A stretch of DNA of 10,044 nucleotides from contig JAIPIM010000142.1 in assembly GCA_021734725.1 (NCBI GenBank), positions 1 to 10,044 on the forward strand, given 5' to 3'. The position numbers and the translations under genes are program-made. The stretch is from Minisyncoccota bacterium (GTDB lineage Bacteria; Verrucomicrobiota; Lentisphaeria; Oligosphaerales; MVZH01). This document shows positions 1-5,314 of the stretch, in pieces. Numbering within the stretch: position 1 is the stretch's first letter; each line of letters begins with the position of its first letter. The notes beneath the pieces were generated by a model, which was not told the DNA's origin, did no database searches, and saw nothing but the letters and a program-made list of their open reading frames with translations.

Positions 1-8
1 ATTGGTCG

Positions 9-176
9 CCCGAACTTAACTTACTTGTAACAAGTGAGATAACACCTCAATCAATCGATATGCAGTGCTTACCGGCGGTTTTTCGGCCTGTTTTTTGCGG
101 CTAAGCGTTTAGAGGCTATGTTTTGGGGCTGGCGGGTCGAGATTTCAACCGGCGCAAGCAAGCAGCAGCGTTCGAG
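9..176 (+). other. possible long attC-like site at window start
   Basis: This 241-bp leader has no convincing gene. It ends in GTTCGAG (170-176), preceded by GCAGC, the same right end seen in the better attC sites. A possible left arm is CCCGAAC (9-15). CTTACTTG (20-27) and CAAGCAAG (155-162) pair with one mismatch, and GCTTA/TAAGC can pair further in. At about 168 nt it would be long, like Vibrio repeats, and the middle pairs poorly. An alternative for part of it is a weak rho-independent terminator at 71-96, a 6-bp stem with one mismatch followed by six T. Its left arm does not match the next cassette end, so this is tentative. Confidence 0.25.
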
Positions 177-241
177 GGCCTACTGCGAACTATGCTCGGT
201 GACTGTCGGCACGGCAGTCTGCCCTGCTTTGGCAGCCTTAA

Positions 242-1093
242 ATGCAGATTATGGGGCCAAAAACCGCATTTAAAGTCGAAAAGCCGATAGGTAAAAGCCT
301 TAAGTCCTTCGTAAAGAGGTTGTTAAGTTCGGGTGACCAAGGAATTTCTCGAATCTCGCTCAAGCAGGCTTTCCCCGTCTACCTTCTCGCCATGCTTGTG
401 ATTCTCCCTGCACTTCCGGTTATCCGGATGGCTGACTTCGGAAAGAGGGGCTTCCTCTTCTTCCCGAGACTCGACGGCAAACTCGACAACACATTGACAT
501 CGAAGCGTATCAATGTGGCCGTTCAAGCGTTACGCCTTTTGGCTCTTGCAGCAACCGTTGTCTTCGATGCTTTGCTGCTTCTATCCATTCCCTGGTTGCC
601 TCGGTTCGCAGGGATGGCTACGTACTATCTTGTTACCGTTCTCTTCCTGGTGGGGGGAGTTCTGCTTGTGCGATACCTAACAGGGATATTCAGTGCATCG
701 GGCCGGAAGGCAGCAGTGTGGGCCGTAGGCGTACCCATGCTATTGTGCTGCTACTACTTCTGCATTACAGCCTACAGCTATGTCATCTACAACAACATTC
801 CAGCGAGCAGAGGGGGAAAGTACCCTACGAGCATGGTTGAGTTCACGTATGCGGGTAATCCGCCCACGAACCTACCCACCAAAGCCTATGTGCTTGAGGA
901 GTCAGCGGACACCTTTTACGTGATACCTCAGACCGTTCAGAACTGGTTCACAAGTCACGAGGATGTCATCGCCGTCCCGCGATCTGCTCTGCTCTCTTTC
1001 AGATTTGTCCATCTCTCCTCAGGAGAACCAAGAATCAACCATCTTCAGAAACCCAAAGCACAAAAGGCCGGGATCTCCCAGTCGCATCCATGA
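242..1093 (+). CDS. uncharacterised four-helix membrane protein
   Basis: This 283-residue protein has no family I can name. It starts with a basic cytoplasmic-type stretch (residues 1-40, many Lys/Arg). Hydrophobic segments then lie near residues 43-62, 97-117, 124-148 and 157-183, predicting four inner-membrane helices. The last 100 residues are soluble and look like a folded domain: segments such as YVLEESADTFYVI and VIAVPRSALLSFRF alternate in a beta-strand pattern. No signal peptide or catalytic motif is visible. The start is uncertain because neither ATG 242 nor in-frame ATG 251 has a clear ribosome-binding site. It probably shares a cassette with the 82-residue gene 55 bp downstream, since no attC fits between them. 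Codon use and the continuous frame make it a likely real gene; its role is unknown. Confidence 0.6.
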   Translation: MQIMGPKTAFKVEKPIGKSLKSFVKRLLSSGDQGISRISLKQAFPVYLLAMLVILPALPVIRMADFGKRGFLFFPRLDGKLDNTLTSKRINVAVQALRLLALAATVVFDALLLLSIPWLPRFAGMATYYLVTVLFLVGGVLLVRYLTGIFSASGRKAAVWAVGVPMLLCCYYFCITAYSYVIYNNIPASRGGKYPTSMVEFTYAGNPPTNLPTKAYVLEESADTFYVIPQTVQNWFTSHEDVIAVPRSALLSFRFVHLSSGEPRINHLQKPKAQKAGISQSHP

Positions 1094-1148
1094 GTTTGGG
1101 ATTCCAAAGGCATCTGCCAACGACGCCATCACGATAAAGGAGACAGAT

Positions 1149-1397
1149 ATGACAGAGCAAACCGACAGCGTAAAGCTGCAAGCAAGCGTCAAAGCGATTC
1201 TCGACTCAATGCCCAAAGGTGACATATTGGAAATAATTGCAGCCATCTGTGGTCTAGCCGAAGGAATTACCGTCAGCGACGATGGAGAAATCCAACTGAA
1301 GGGCCACACAAAAACGAAAATGACCGTTACCTACCCTGATGGTTCCAAAGGATCTCTTATGACGATGACCTCACGTTCCACGATCAGCAAACCATAG
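1149..1397 (+). CDS. uncharacterised small protein, 82 residues
   Basis: The open frame extends back to 963, but ATG 1149 is the credible start because AAAGGAGA sits just upstream at normal spacing and the longer version overlaps the end of the preceding gene. The protein is soluble. Residues about 5-35 look helical and amphipathic, ending in the hydrophobic run ILEIIAAICGLAEGI. Residues 36-82 look like beta strands (GEIQLKGHTKTKMTVTYPDGSKGSLMTM). No known domain or metal-binding motif is seen. It lies 55 bp after the membrane-protein gene on the same strand, and its stop is 11 bp before the left arm of the attC at 1409. This is the normal position of the last gene in an integron cassette. 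Function unknown. Confidence 0.6.
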   Translation: MTEQTDSVKLQASVKAILDSMPKGDILEIIAAICGLAEGITVSDDGEIQLKGHTKTKMTVTYPDGSKGSLMTMTSRSTISKP

Positions 1398-1632
1398 TGC
1401 CATGGAAAAGCCAACAATTGCCTGCTAGGGACTCTTTTCCGCTCCGCTCCAAAGAGCACCAGAGGCATGCGTGTGCGCCCGGCATGGCACACTACTAGCG
1501 GGTGCAAGTCCCGTGCATACCCGTCAGGGGGAAATGCTGGCGAAAGGCAAGGGCGTTACCGTGAGGTAAGGTCCGAAGGAAGCCTGCAGCAAAGCGCTGG
1601 CCCGACGAACAGGAACCGCATACGAGGCGCAG

Positions 1633-2001
1633 GTGCCGGATAAGTTGGCACGTCACATCAAAGTCCAAATCGACCGACTGAACCCGGCCCTGCGAGGCTG
1701 GCTGCAGTATTTCTCGCCGGGCACCAGCTGCAACCAGCTCACAACGCTGGACTTCTGGATACGACGGCGACTGCGGTGTATTATATGGCGGCAGTGGAAA
1801 CGTCCGGCCACACGGCTGAAGAAGCTGCGCAGCCTGGGTATCCACGATGATCGCGCGTATATTTCCGCCAGCAGGAAAGGCCCGTGGCACTGTGCCGGTA
1901 CACCGGCTCTGATACAGGCCTTGACACCGGAATTCTTTACCTCGCTCGGCCTATACGGGCTGACCGAGCACTTTGACGCGATGCGAACACCATCAACTTA
2001 G
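1633..2001 (+). pseudogene. group II intron maturase, C-terminal remnant (domain X)
   Basis: The frame encodes the end of an intron-encoded protein. LNPALRGWLQYF opens the thumb/maturase X domain, followed by LDFWIRRRLRCIIWRQWKRP, the strongly conserved signature of this family, and a tail ending near GLYGLTEHF. Full proteins are about 400-600 residues, with a reverse-transcriptase palm carrying YADD. Nothing upstream encodes the palm, YADD or fingers, so roughly three quarters of the gene has been deleted. The first codon in this frame after the junction is GTG 1633, but that is not a native start and no ribosome-binding site precedes it. The stop (1999-2001) lies just before domain V, the normal arrangement for an ORF within domain IV. 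The remnant could not support mobility alone. Confidence 0.88.
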
Positions 2002-2002
2002 G

Positions 2003-2075
2003 AACCGCCGTGCTACGGATCCGTATGGCCGGTGGTGTGAGAGCCAGGGGAGGGAGACCTCCCCGGCTACTCGAT
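2003..2075 (+). ncRNA. group II intron domains V and VI, 3' splice end
   Basis: Domain V: the outer strands ACCGCC and GGTGGT pair across an inner hairpin TACG-GATC-CGTA. Domain VI: AGCC (2042-2045) pairs with GGCT (2065-2068), A2046 is bulged, and GGGGAGG (2047-2053) pairs with CCTCCCC (2058-2064) around a GAGA loop. A2069 is the likely branch-point adenosine, seven bases counted from the intron's last nucleotide (2075), which is the usual distance. These two domains look intact although the rest of the ribozyme has been lost. Confidence 0.8.
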
Positions 2076-2099
2076 TCGAAAGACAGAGAAGAAGCGCCA

Positions 2100-2127
2100 T
2101 TGACATCCCCCACCTGTTGGGTATAGT
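2100..2127 (+). promoter_or_regulatory. predicted sigma-70 promoter of brnTA
   Basis: TTGACA (2100-2105) is a perfect -35 box. TATAGT (2122-2127) is a one-mismatch -10 box after 16 bp. The expected transcription start is about 2134-2136, at or just before the brnT ATG (2137). The promoter lies inside the cassette, downstream of its start, so the module should be expressed regardless of its place in the array, as is usual for cassette-borne toxin-antitoxin pairs. Confidence 0.7.
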
Positions 2128-2136
2128 AATTATACC
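2120..2136 (+). promoter_or_regulatory. predicted BrnA operator palindrome
   Basis: GGTATA and TATACC form perfect 6-bp half-sites around GTAAT, giving a 17-bp inverted repeat with one symmetry mismatch. It covers the -10 box and ends on the base before the brnT start codon. BrnA antitoxins are ribbon-helix-helix proteins that, with BrnT, repress their own promoter by binding an inverted repeat there. Binding here would block RNA polymerase directly. The assignment is inferred from position and symmetry. Confidence 0.65.
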
Positions 2137-2397
2137 ATGGAATTCGAGTTCGATCCAAAGAAAAGCGATAGCAATGAAAGCAGGCACGGGATCAACTTCG
2201 TCGATGCCCAGACGCTTTGGGATGATCCCGATTTACTTGAAATTCCGGCGCGCACTGAAGACGAGCCGCGGTTCCTTGTAATCGGCATAATTGCCGGCAA
2301 GCATTGGTCAGGTGTAATCACTTATCGGGAAGACCGAATACGCATCATCTCCGTAAGGCGATCCCGAAAGGAAGAGGTGGCACTTTATGAAAGCTAA
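2137..2397 (+). CDS. brnT: BrnT family type II toxin (RelE-fold ribonuclease)
   Basis: This 86-residue protein has the BrnT pattern throughout. The N-terminus is FEFDPKKSDSN (residues 3-13), followed by RHGINF (16-21), a DA..LWDDP helix (23-31), central strands RFLVIGIIAGKHWSGVITYR (45-64) and the basic C-terminal segment RIRIISVRRSRKEEVALY (67-84). BrnT is a RelE-superfamily ribonuclease that cleaves cellular RNA and halts growth unless bound by BrnA. Length is normal. The protein has no internal Met, and the family N-terminus begins exactly at ATG 2137, so the start is firm. Yet there is no ribosome-binding site: an operator palindrome ends at 2136 and the predicted transcript begins within about three bases of the ATG, so translation is probably leaderless. 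It overlaps brnA by 11 bp. Confidence 0.93.
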   Translation: MEFEFDPKKSDSNESRHGINFVDAQTLWDDPDLLEIPARTEDEPRFLVIGIIAGKHWSGVITYREDRIRIISVRRSRKEEVALYES

Positions 2398-2614
2398 AGA
2401 TTTTGACAAGGCATTTGATTCAGGCGAAGACATCACGACGTTTCTTGACCTCTCTCGATCCCGCCGTCCTGAACAGGAACAGAAGCGGGTAAACGTTGAT
2501 TTTCCAGTCTGGATGATTCACTCTCTTGACCGGGAAGCAAAGCGGCTGGGGGTGCCCAGGCAGTCATTAATAAAGGTTTTGATTGCACAGCACCTTGAGA
2601 AAGCACACGCCTGA
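2387..2614 (+). CDS. brnA: BrnA family antitoxin (ribbon-helix-helix)
   Basis: This 75-residue protein follows brnT with an 11-bp overlap, the standard toxin-first order of this family. Residues 1-30 are acidic (EDITTFLDL) and would wrap the toxin. Residues 33-38 (KRVNVDF) form the ribbon strand. Helices near 41-54 and 57-71 (REAKRLGVPRQSLIKVLIAQHL) complete a ribbon-helix-helix DNA-binding domain, here at the C-terminus as in BrnA. It should neutralise BrnT and, with it, repress the promoter through the palindrome just before brnT. Translation is probably coupled: GAGGTGG lies 5-11 bp before its ATG, inside brnT. The stop is 11 bp before the left arm of the attC. Confidence 0.92.
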   Translation: MKAKDFDKAFDSGEDITTFLDLSRSRRPEQEQKRVNVDFPVWMIHSLDREAKRLGVPRQSLIKVLIAQHLEKAHA

Positions 2615-2625
2615 GGAAAAAGGGC

Positions 2626-2716
2626 TTCGAACAATGCCGCTGCACCCGACCGGAAAAGCTGCCGCCGCTCGTACCTCGCTCTGGCAGTTTCCCGGCGGGT
2701 GAGCGCAGCGTGATAT
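2626..2716 (+). other. attC recombination site after brnTA
   Basis: TTCGAAC (2626-2632) is followed by AATGC and a long imperfect stem. The outer strands GCTGC-ACCCGACCGG (from 2638) and CCGGCGGGTGAGCGCAGC (ending 2709) pair with a few unpaired bases. Inner strands AGCTGCC and GGCAGT pair across a loop of about 17 nt. The AAC-AATGC...GACCGG / CGGGTGAGCGCAGC-GT outline is close to widespread chromosomal attC sites. The right arm reads GTGATAT, departing from GTTRRRY at the third base. The left arm exactly complements GTTCGAA at the start of this cassette. Confidence 0.78.
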
Positions 2717-3116
2717 GAACCGACAGCAACTCCAAGCGAAACTCGGGACAGTGACATCGGAGCTCTTCCGAGAGAAGGGCCACGTCGCCTTCGTCGACGT
2801 GTTCATGAAACTCGGCTATCTCGATCCCAAGGATTACGAGAACTGGCGCATGAAGCGCGTTTCGGACTTGGAGCGCGTCATCACGGCAAACCTGGGCAAG
2901 ATCAACTTCATCATGAAGACCGTGCAGAAGAACTGCCGCAACGGCGGCTGTCGCGAAAGCTGGACCGGATACAAATCCTGGGGCAAGGGACGCACGGTCT
3001 GGCTGCGCTTCTCGAAGTCCGGCGAGGAATCCATTGAGCGCACGTACGCAACGCACTTCCTAAACCCAGAAAAGAAACGGAAGAAGCAGAACCAGCCCCC
3101 GGAGCGTACGCGCTAA
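2715..3116 (+). CDS. uncharacterised basic protein, 133 residues
   Basis: No known domain is recognisable, but the sequence reads as a genuine soluble protein. Residues 1-60 look helical (QLQAKLGTVTSELFREKGHVAFVDVFMKLGYLDPKDYENWR). A central part has Cys74 and Cys79 (NCRNGGC), followed by SWTGYKSWGKGRTVWLRFSKSG (82-103), rich in Trp and Gly. The tail 117-133 is strongly basic (PEKKRKKQNQPPERTR). Overall charge suggests nucleic-acid contact, which is only inference. ATG 2715 lies four bases after the presumed recombination point of the preceding attC and has only a poor Shine-Dalgarno match. It may depend on upstream transcription or an atypical start. Its last 31 bases, including the stop, lie within the next attC, an economy common in gene cassettes. 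Confidence 0.72.
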   Translation: MNRQQLQAKLGTVTSELFREKGHVAFVDVFMKLGYLDPKDYENWRMKRVSDLERVITANLGKINFIMKTVQKNCRNGGCRESWTGYKSWGKGRTVWLRFSKSGEESIERTYATHFLNPEKKRKKQNQPPERTR

Positions 3117-3146
3117 ATCGCGCGCCGCTCAAGGGCGTCGTTCGGA
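3086..3146 (+). other. attC recombination site overlapping a gene end
   Basis: Left arm GCAGAAC (3086-3092), then GCCC (3095-3098) pairs with GGGC (3133-3136). An unpaired CCG/AA bubble follows. GAGCG (3102-3106) pairs with CGCTC (3126-3130), then CGCGC with GCGCG around TAAAT. Spacer GTC leads to the right arm GTTCGGA (3140-3146), which fits GTTRRRY at the GTT core. A bubble between two short stems matches the unpaired central spacer of attC. GTTCGGAT (3140-3147) is the exact complement of ATCCGAAC at 4358-4365, the end of the following cassette. Confidence 0.75.
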
Positions 3147-3161
3147 TGGAGGAAAGAGACA

Positions 3162-4316
3162 ATGAAGCCCGGCAAAGCGCAAGGCAACAAGGCAATCATC
3201 AGGCACACCAACCTGCCCATCGTAGATATCTCGGGACAGACCAAGCGGCATGTCTTCGTGGCGCGCGGTAACGACACCGAATGGAACGGGCATCCGAGTA
3301 CGGTCCTGCTGCCGGACGGAAAGACCATCTTCTGTGTCTGGCAGGCACGGCGCGACGGCACCCGTCAGCACGGGGCGCCGGGGGGCTACATGAAGCGCAG
3401 TGATGACGGCGGCAAGACCTGGAGCGACTATCTCGATCTGCCCGCGAACTGGCGCGAGATCGGGCGCGGCAGCCCCACGATTCACCGGCTGGTTGATGGA
3501 CGGGGTACGGGCCGGCTGTTTGTCTTCTGCCGCGACCAGGAGCGCACGACGTTTCTCATCGGTGTCTCCGAAGACGGCGGCGCCACCTGGTCCGAGCTGC
3601 GCCCTATTGGCCTCGCACTACCCGAAGACGGGCCGATCACCGGCTGGACGGCACCGATCACCATTCTTGAAGCCACCGTCCCTGACGGAAGGCGCAAGCA
3701 CCTGATGTGGTATGAACGCACCCGCAACGGCCAACCCAGCTTCGGCGTCATCTGGCAGAGCGCCAGCTACGATGGCGGCCTGACTTGGTGCGAATCGAGG
3801 CCGGTGGTGGACAAGGCTGGCAGTTGCGAGCCAGCCTGCGTCCGTTCGCCGGACGGAAAACAATTGCTGCTACTCATTCGCGAGCAGAACCGGGAGATGA
3901 ATTTGCTGATGGCGACCAGCGACGACGAAGGCGAAACGTGGTCCTCGCCTCGCGAGCTGCCGCTGGCGCTCACCGGCGACCGGCATCTGCCCCGCTATGC
4001 GCCCCACGGCCGTTTGGTCATCGTTTTCCGACCAGTACCTCCGGGTGAAGCTAAGACCCTTTCCGCCTTCCCTGACGACTACTTCACTGCCTGGGTGGGA
4101 CGCTACGAGGATATTGTCACCGGCCGCGAGGGCGAGAGCCTGATCCGCTTGCTGCGCAGCTATCGCGGTGCCGACCACACCTACCCCGGACTCGAACTGC
4201 TGCCCGACGGAACCTTCGTCGCCACCACCTACATTCAGTACCGCCCCGACGAACTGCAGTCCATCATCAGTGTTCGATTCCGACTGGACGAGGTGCAATC
4301 ACGGGCGGACAAATAG
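3162..4316 (+). CDS. sialidase-superfamily protein with four Asp-boxes
   Basis: This 384-residue protein carries four Asp-box (BNR) repeats: SDDGGKTW (80-87), SEDGGATW (136-143), SYDGGLTW (202-209) and SDDEGETW (253-260). The 50-65-residue spacing is typical of a six-bladed beta-propeller of the sialidase superfamily. CEPACVRSPDGKQLLLLIREQNRE (222-245) is another conserved stretch. Members hydrolyse sialic acids or other glycans, but several are not sialidases, and I cannot assign the arginine triad or the N-terminal R-I/L-P motif with certainty, so the substrate is open. There is no signal peptide, so it should be cytoplasmic unless exported unusually. ATG 3162 is preceded by GGAGGAAAGA. The gene starts 21 bp into its cassette and ends 41 bp before its attC, making it the sole gene of a 1.27-kb cassette. 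Confidence 0.85.
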   Translation: MKPGKAQGNKAIIRHTNLPIVDISGQTKRHVFVARGNDTEWNGHPSTVLLPDGKTIFCVWQARRDGTRQHGAPGGYMKRSDDGGKTWSDYLDLPANWREIGRGSPTIHRLVDGRGTGRLFVFCRDQERTTFLIGVSEDGGATWSELRPIGLALPEDGPITGWTAPITILEATVPDGRRKHLMWYERTRNGQPSFGVIWQSASYDGGLTWCESRPVVDKAGSCEPACVRSPDGKQLLLLIREQNREMNLLMATSDDEGETWSSPRELPLALTGDRHLPRYAPHGRLVIVFRPVPPGEAKTLSAFPDDYFTAWVGRYEDIVTGREGESLIRLLRSYRGADHTYPGLELLPDGTFVATTYIQYRPDELQSIISVRFRLDEVQSRADK

Positions 4317-4357
4317 GTGGCTCTGCCTTTCATTGAAGGATACGGAACGAGACAGAT

Positions 4358-4415
4358 ATCCGAACCAGCAGGTGCAGGCGACGCTTTACAGCGCGTCTGA
4401 CCTGCGGCGTGCGCA
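4358..4415 (+). other. attC recombination site after the sialidase-like gene
   Basis: ATCCGAAC (4358-4365) exactly complements the cassette start at 3140-3147. The stem is CAGGT-g-CAGGCG-a-CGC (4369-4384) against GCGCGTCTGACCTG (4391-4404), loop TTTACA. Two unpaired bases (g, a) lie on the left strand only, the extrahelical pattern of a functional attC. Spacer CGGC leads to the right arm GTGCGCA (4409-4415), with G instead of T at the third core base. At about 58 nt it is a short site. The next gene's ribosome-binding site begins at the end of this arm. Confidence 0.8.
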
Positions 4416-4428
4416 GGAGGACGATGAG

Positions 4429-4971
4429 ATGGCAGAGACACCGACACAGGCCGCGCCGACATCGGGAACCGCAATGCCTGGCTGGCCTATCGAGCAGCTC
4501 AAGATACTGCATGAGCAACGGGCTACGCTTGACAAGACATTGCTGCACACCCCGTTCGGGCTGGCGGCCGGGATGGCGCTCGTTGTGAGCGCCTCAAAGA
4601 TGATGACTGAGGTCTTTGGCCCCCTGGTTATGGGATTGCTTCTCCTTATGATCAGCGTCTTCTACTTTTATGCGGCTCGCTTCATGGCTCGCCTGCATTG
4701 CAGAAGGCTCTGCCGCGAAGACAGGATACGGGAACTGGAATTCGAGCTGGTGCGCTTGGGATGTGAGACGGCGAAACTCTCTACGGTATTCGCGAACAGC
4801 GAGGTGACAGCCTTGGCTTCCGAGAATAGAGGAAAGAAGTGGTTCTATCGCCTGTCGGGAATCCACACGACAGACCTAGGCGTTCGACTCATGCTAGCCG
4901 TTGCCGCGGCAAGCCTCGTATGTTCTGTCTTCTTCCTCTCCACTTGGATTGGTACACTACTGGCACGATGA
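4429..4971 (+). CDS. uncharacterised small inner-membrane protein
   Basis: This 180-residue protein has no family I recognise. The frame is open back to 4168, but ATG 4429 is the start because AGGAGG (4415-4420) lies eight bases upstream and the longer version would overlap the sialidase-like gene and the attC. Residues 1-40 are polar. Hydrophobic segments follow at about 43-58 and 63-86 (VFGPLVMGLLLLMISVFYFYAARF), forming a helical hairpin. A charged region at 88-145 (RRLCREDRIRELEFELVRL) may be a short coiled coil. A last helix lies at about 152-176. Three membrane helices with a cytoplasmic helical loop are predicted. The gene starts 19 bp after the presumed cassette boundary. Its stop overlaps the next start as ATGA, implying translational coupling with the HAD gene. 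Function unknown. Confidence 0.75.
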   Translation: MAETPTQAAPTSGTAMPGWPIEQLKILHEQRATLDKTLLHTPFGLAAGMALVVSASKMMTEVFGPLVMGLLLLMISVFYFYAARFMARLHCRRLCREDRIRELEFELVRLGCETAKLSTVFANSEVTALASENRGKKWFYRLSGIHTTDLGVRLMLAVAAASLVCSVFFLSTWIGTLLAR

Positions 4972-5305
4972 CGCAGAGAAGTGAACTGAAGGTTGTCTGC
5001 TTTGATATGGGAGGCGTTCTACTGAGCGCCAAAGACGGGGACGTCTACTGCAAACTGGCTGAAGCCCTTGGGATTGACCCCACAGCCTTTTCGAGCTGAC
5101 ACTGCTATCGTGTGAGATCGGAGTCGCGAAGCCTAGCCGTGATGCCTTTCTAAGATTCGCCGCGGAATGCGGCCTTGATCCGTGTCACTGCCTTCTCATC
5201 GATGACACCAGAGACAACATACTGGCTGCAAGAGCTCTTGGGTTTCACGTTCTGCACCATAATTCGCCAGAAGACATACTGGGCCTGCTGCACCGATTGA
5301 CATAG
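4968..5305 (+). pseudogene. HAD-superfamily hydrolase, middle deleted and frame-shifted
   Basis: ATG 4968 overlaps the previous stop (ATGA). Frame one encodes about 43 residues with HAD motif I, VVCFDMGGVL (Asp13 would be the nucleophile), then CKLAEALGIDP, and stops at 5097-5099. From about 5090 another frame continues FELTLLSCEIGVAKPSRDAF (motif III, Lys of AKP) and LLIDDTRDNILAARALGF (motif IV, paired Asp), ending with TAG 5303. The two pieces are the start and end of a haloacid-dehalogenase subfamily IA enzyme, normally about 200 residues. Roughly 90-100 residues of cap and core, including the motif II Ser/Thr, are missing. An internal deletion near 5085-5095 that also shifts the frame explains this; the gene should be inactive. 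The attC begins 10 bp after the stop, so the cassette outer structure survived the deletion. Confidence 0.87.
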
Positions 5306-5314
5306 CAACCGGAC

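Larger units (their letters stand above)
1473..2075 (+). mobile_element. internally deleted group II intron inserted in attC
   Basis: The 5' end GTGCGCCCGG matches the group II consensus GUGYG. It is followed by domain I sequence typical of bacterial introns (CTAGCGGGTGCAAGTCCCGT at 1495-1514, then a GTCCGAAGGAAGC...GCAAAGC stretch to about 1625). The 3' end has domain V (2003-2038), a domain VI hairpin and a terminal AT at 2074-2075. Bacterial introns of this type are normally about 2 kb and encode a reverse transcriptase-maturase. Here only about 603 nt remain: the rest of domain I, domains II-III, most of IV and the polymerase are gone, with a junction near 1625-1635. It is on the same strand as the cassette genes. 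Both boundaries are independently supported by the intact attC arm formed on joining the flanks. Loss of the core makes self-splicing unlikely; it could persist as a fossil, or be mobilised in trans at best. Confidence 0.85.
1409..2080 (+). other. attC recombination site, interrupted by a group II intron
   Basis: Left arm: AGCCAAC (1409-1415), spacer AATT, then a stem strand from 1420 (GCCTGCTAGGGACTCTTT). After a 13-nt loop comes the partner strand AAAGAGCACCAGAGGC (1451-1466), spacer ATGC, then GT (1471-1472). The two strands pair except for unpaired bases on one side, which is the extrahelical-base pattern that integron integrases read. The final arm GTTRRRY is missing here but is restored if 1473-2075 is removed: GT + TCGAA gives GTTCGAA. 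That heptamer is the exact complement of TTCGAAC (2626-2632), the left arm of the next attC, as expected if brnTA is a cassette. The true site is about 69 nt; the rest of this span is the intron. Confidence 0.72.

Noticed and set aside
71..96. Rho-independent terminator (6-bp stem with one mismatch, six T)
   Set aside because: The stem is weak and imperfect and no upstream gene is in view; it is mentioned under the left-edge feature but not called.
1051..1098. CCCAAA/TTTGGG pair as an attC between the first two genes
   Set aside because: There is no coherent stem or spacer structure, and it lies inside the coding end of the membrane-protein gene.
963..1148. N-terminal extension of the 82-residue protein by 62 residues
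   Set aside because: It overlaps the end of the membrane-protein gene, lacks a ribosome-binding site, and reads as low-complexity Ser/Pro/Asn sequence, whereas ATG 1149 has AAAGGAGA.
4168..4428. N-terminal extension of the 180-residue membrane protein
   Set aside because: It would run antiphase through the sialidase-like gene and across the attC; ATG 4429 has a perfect AGGAGG.
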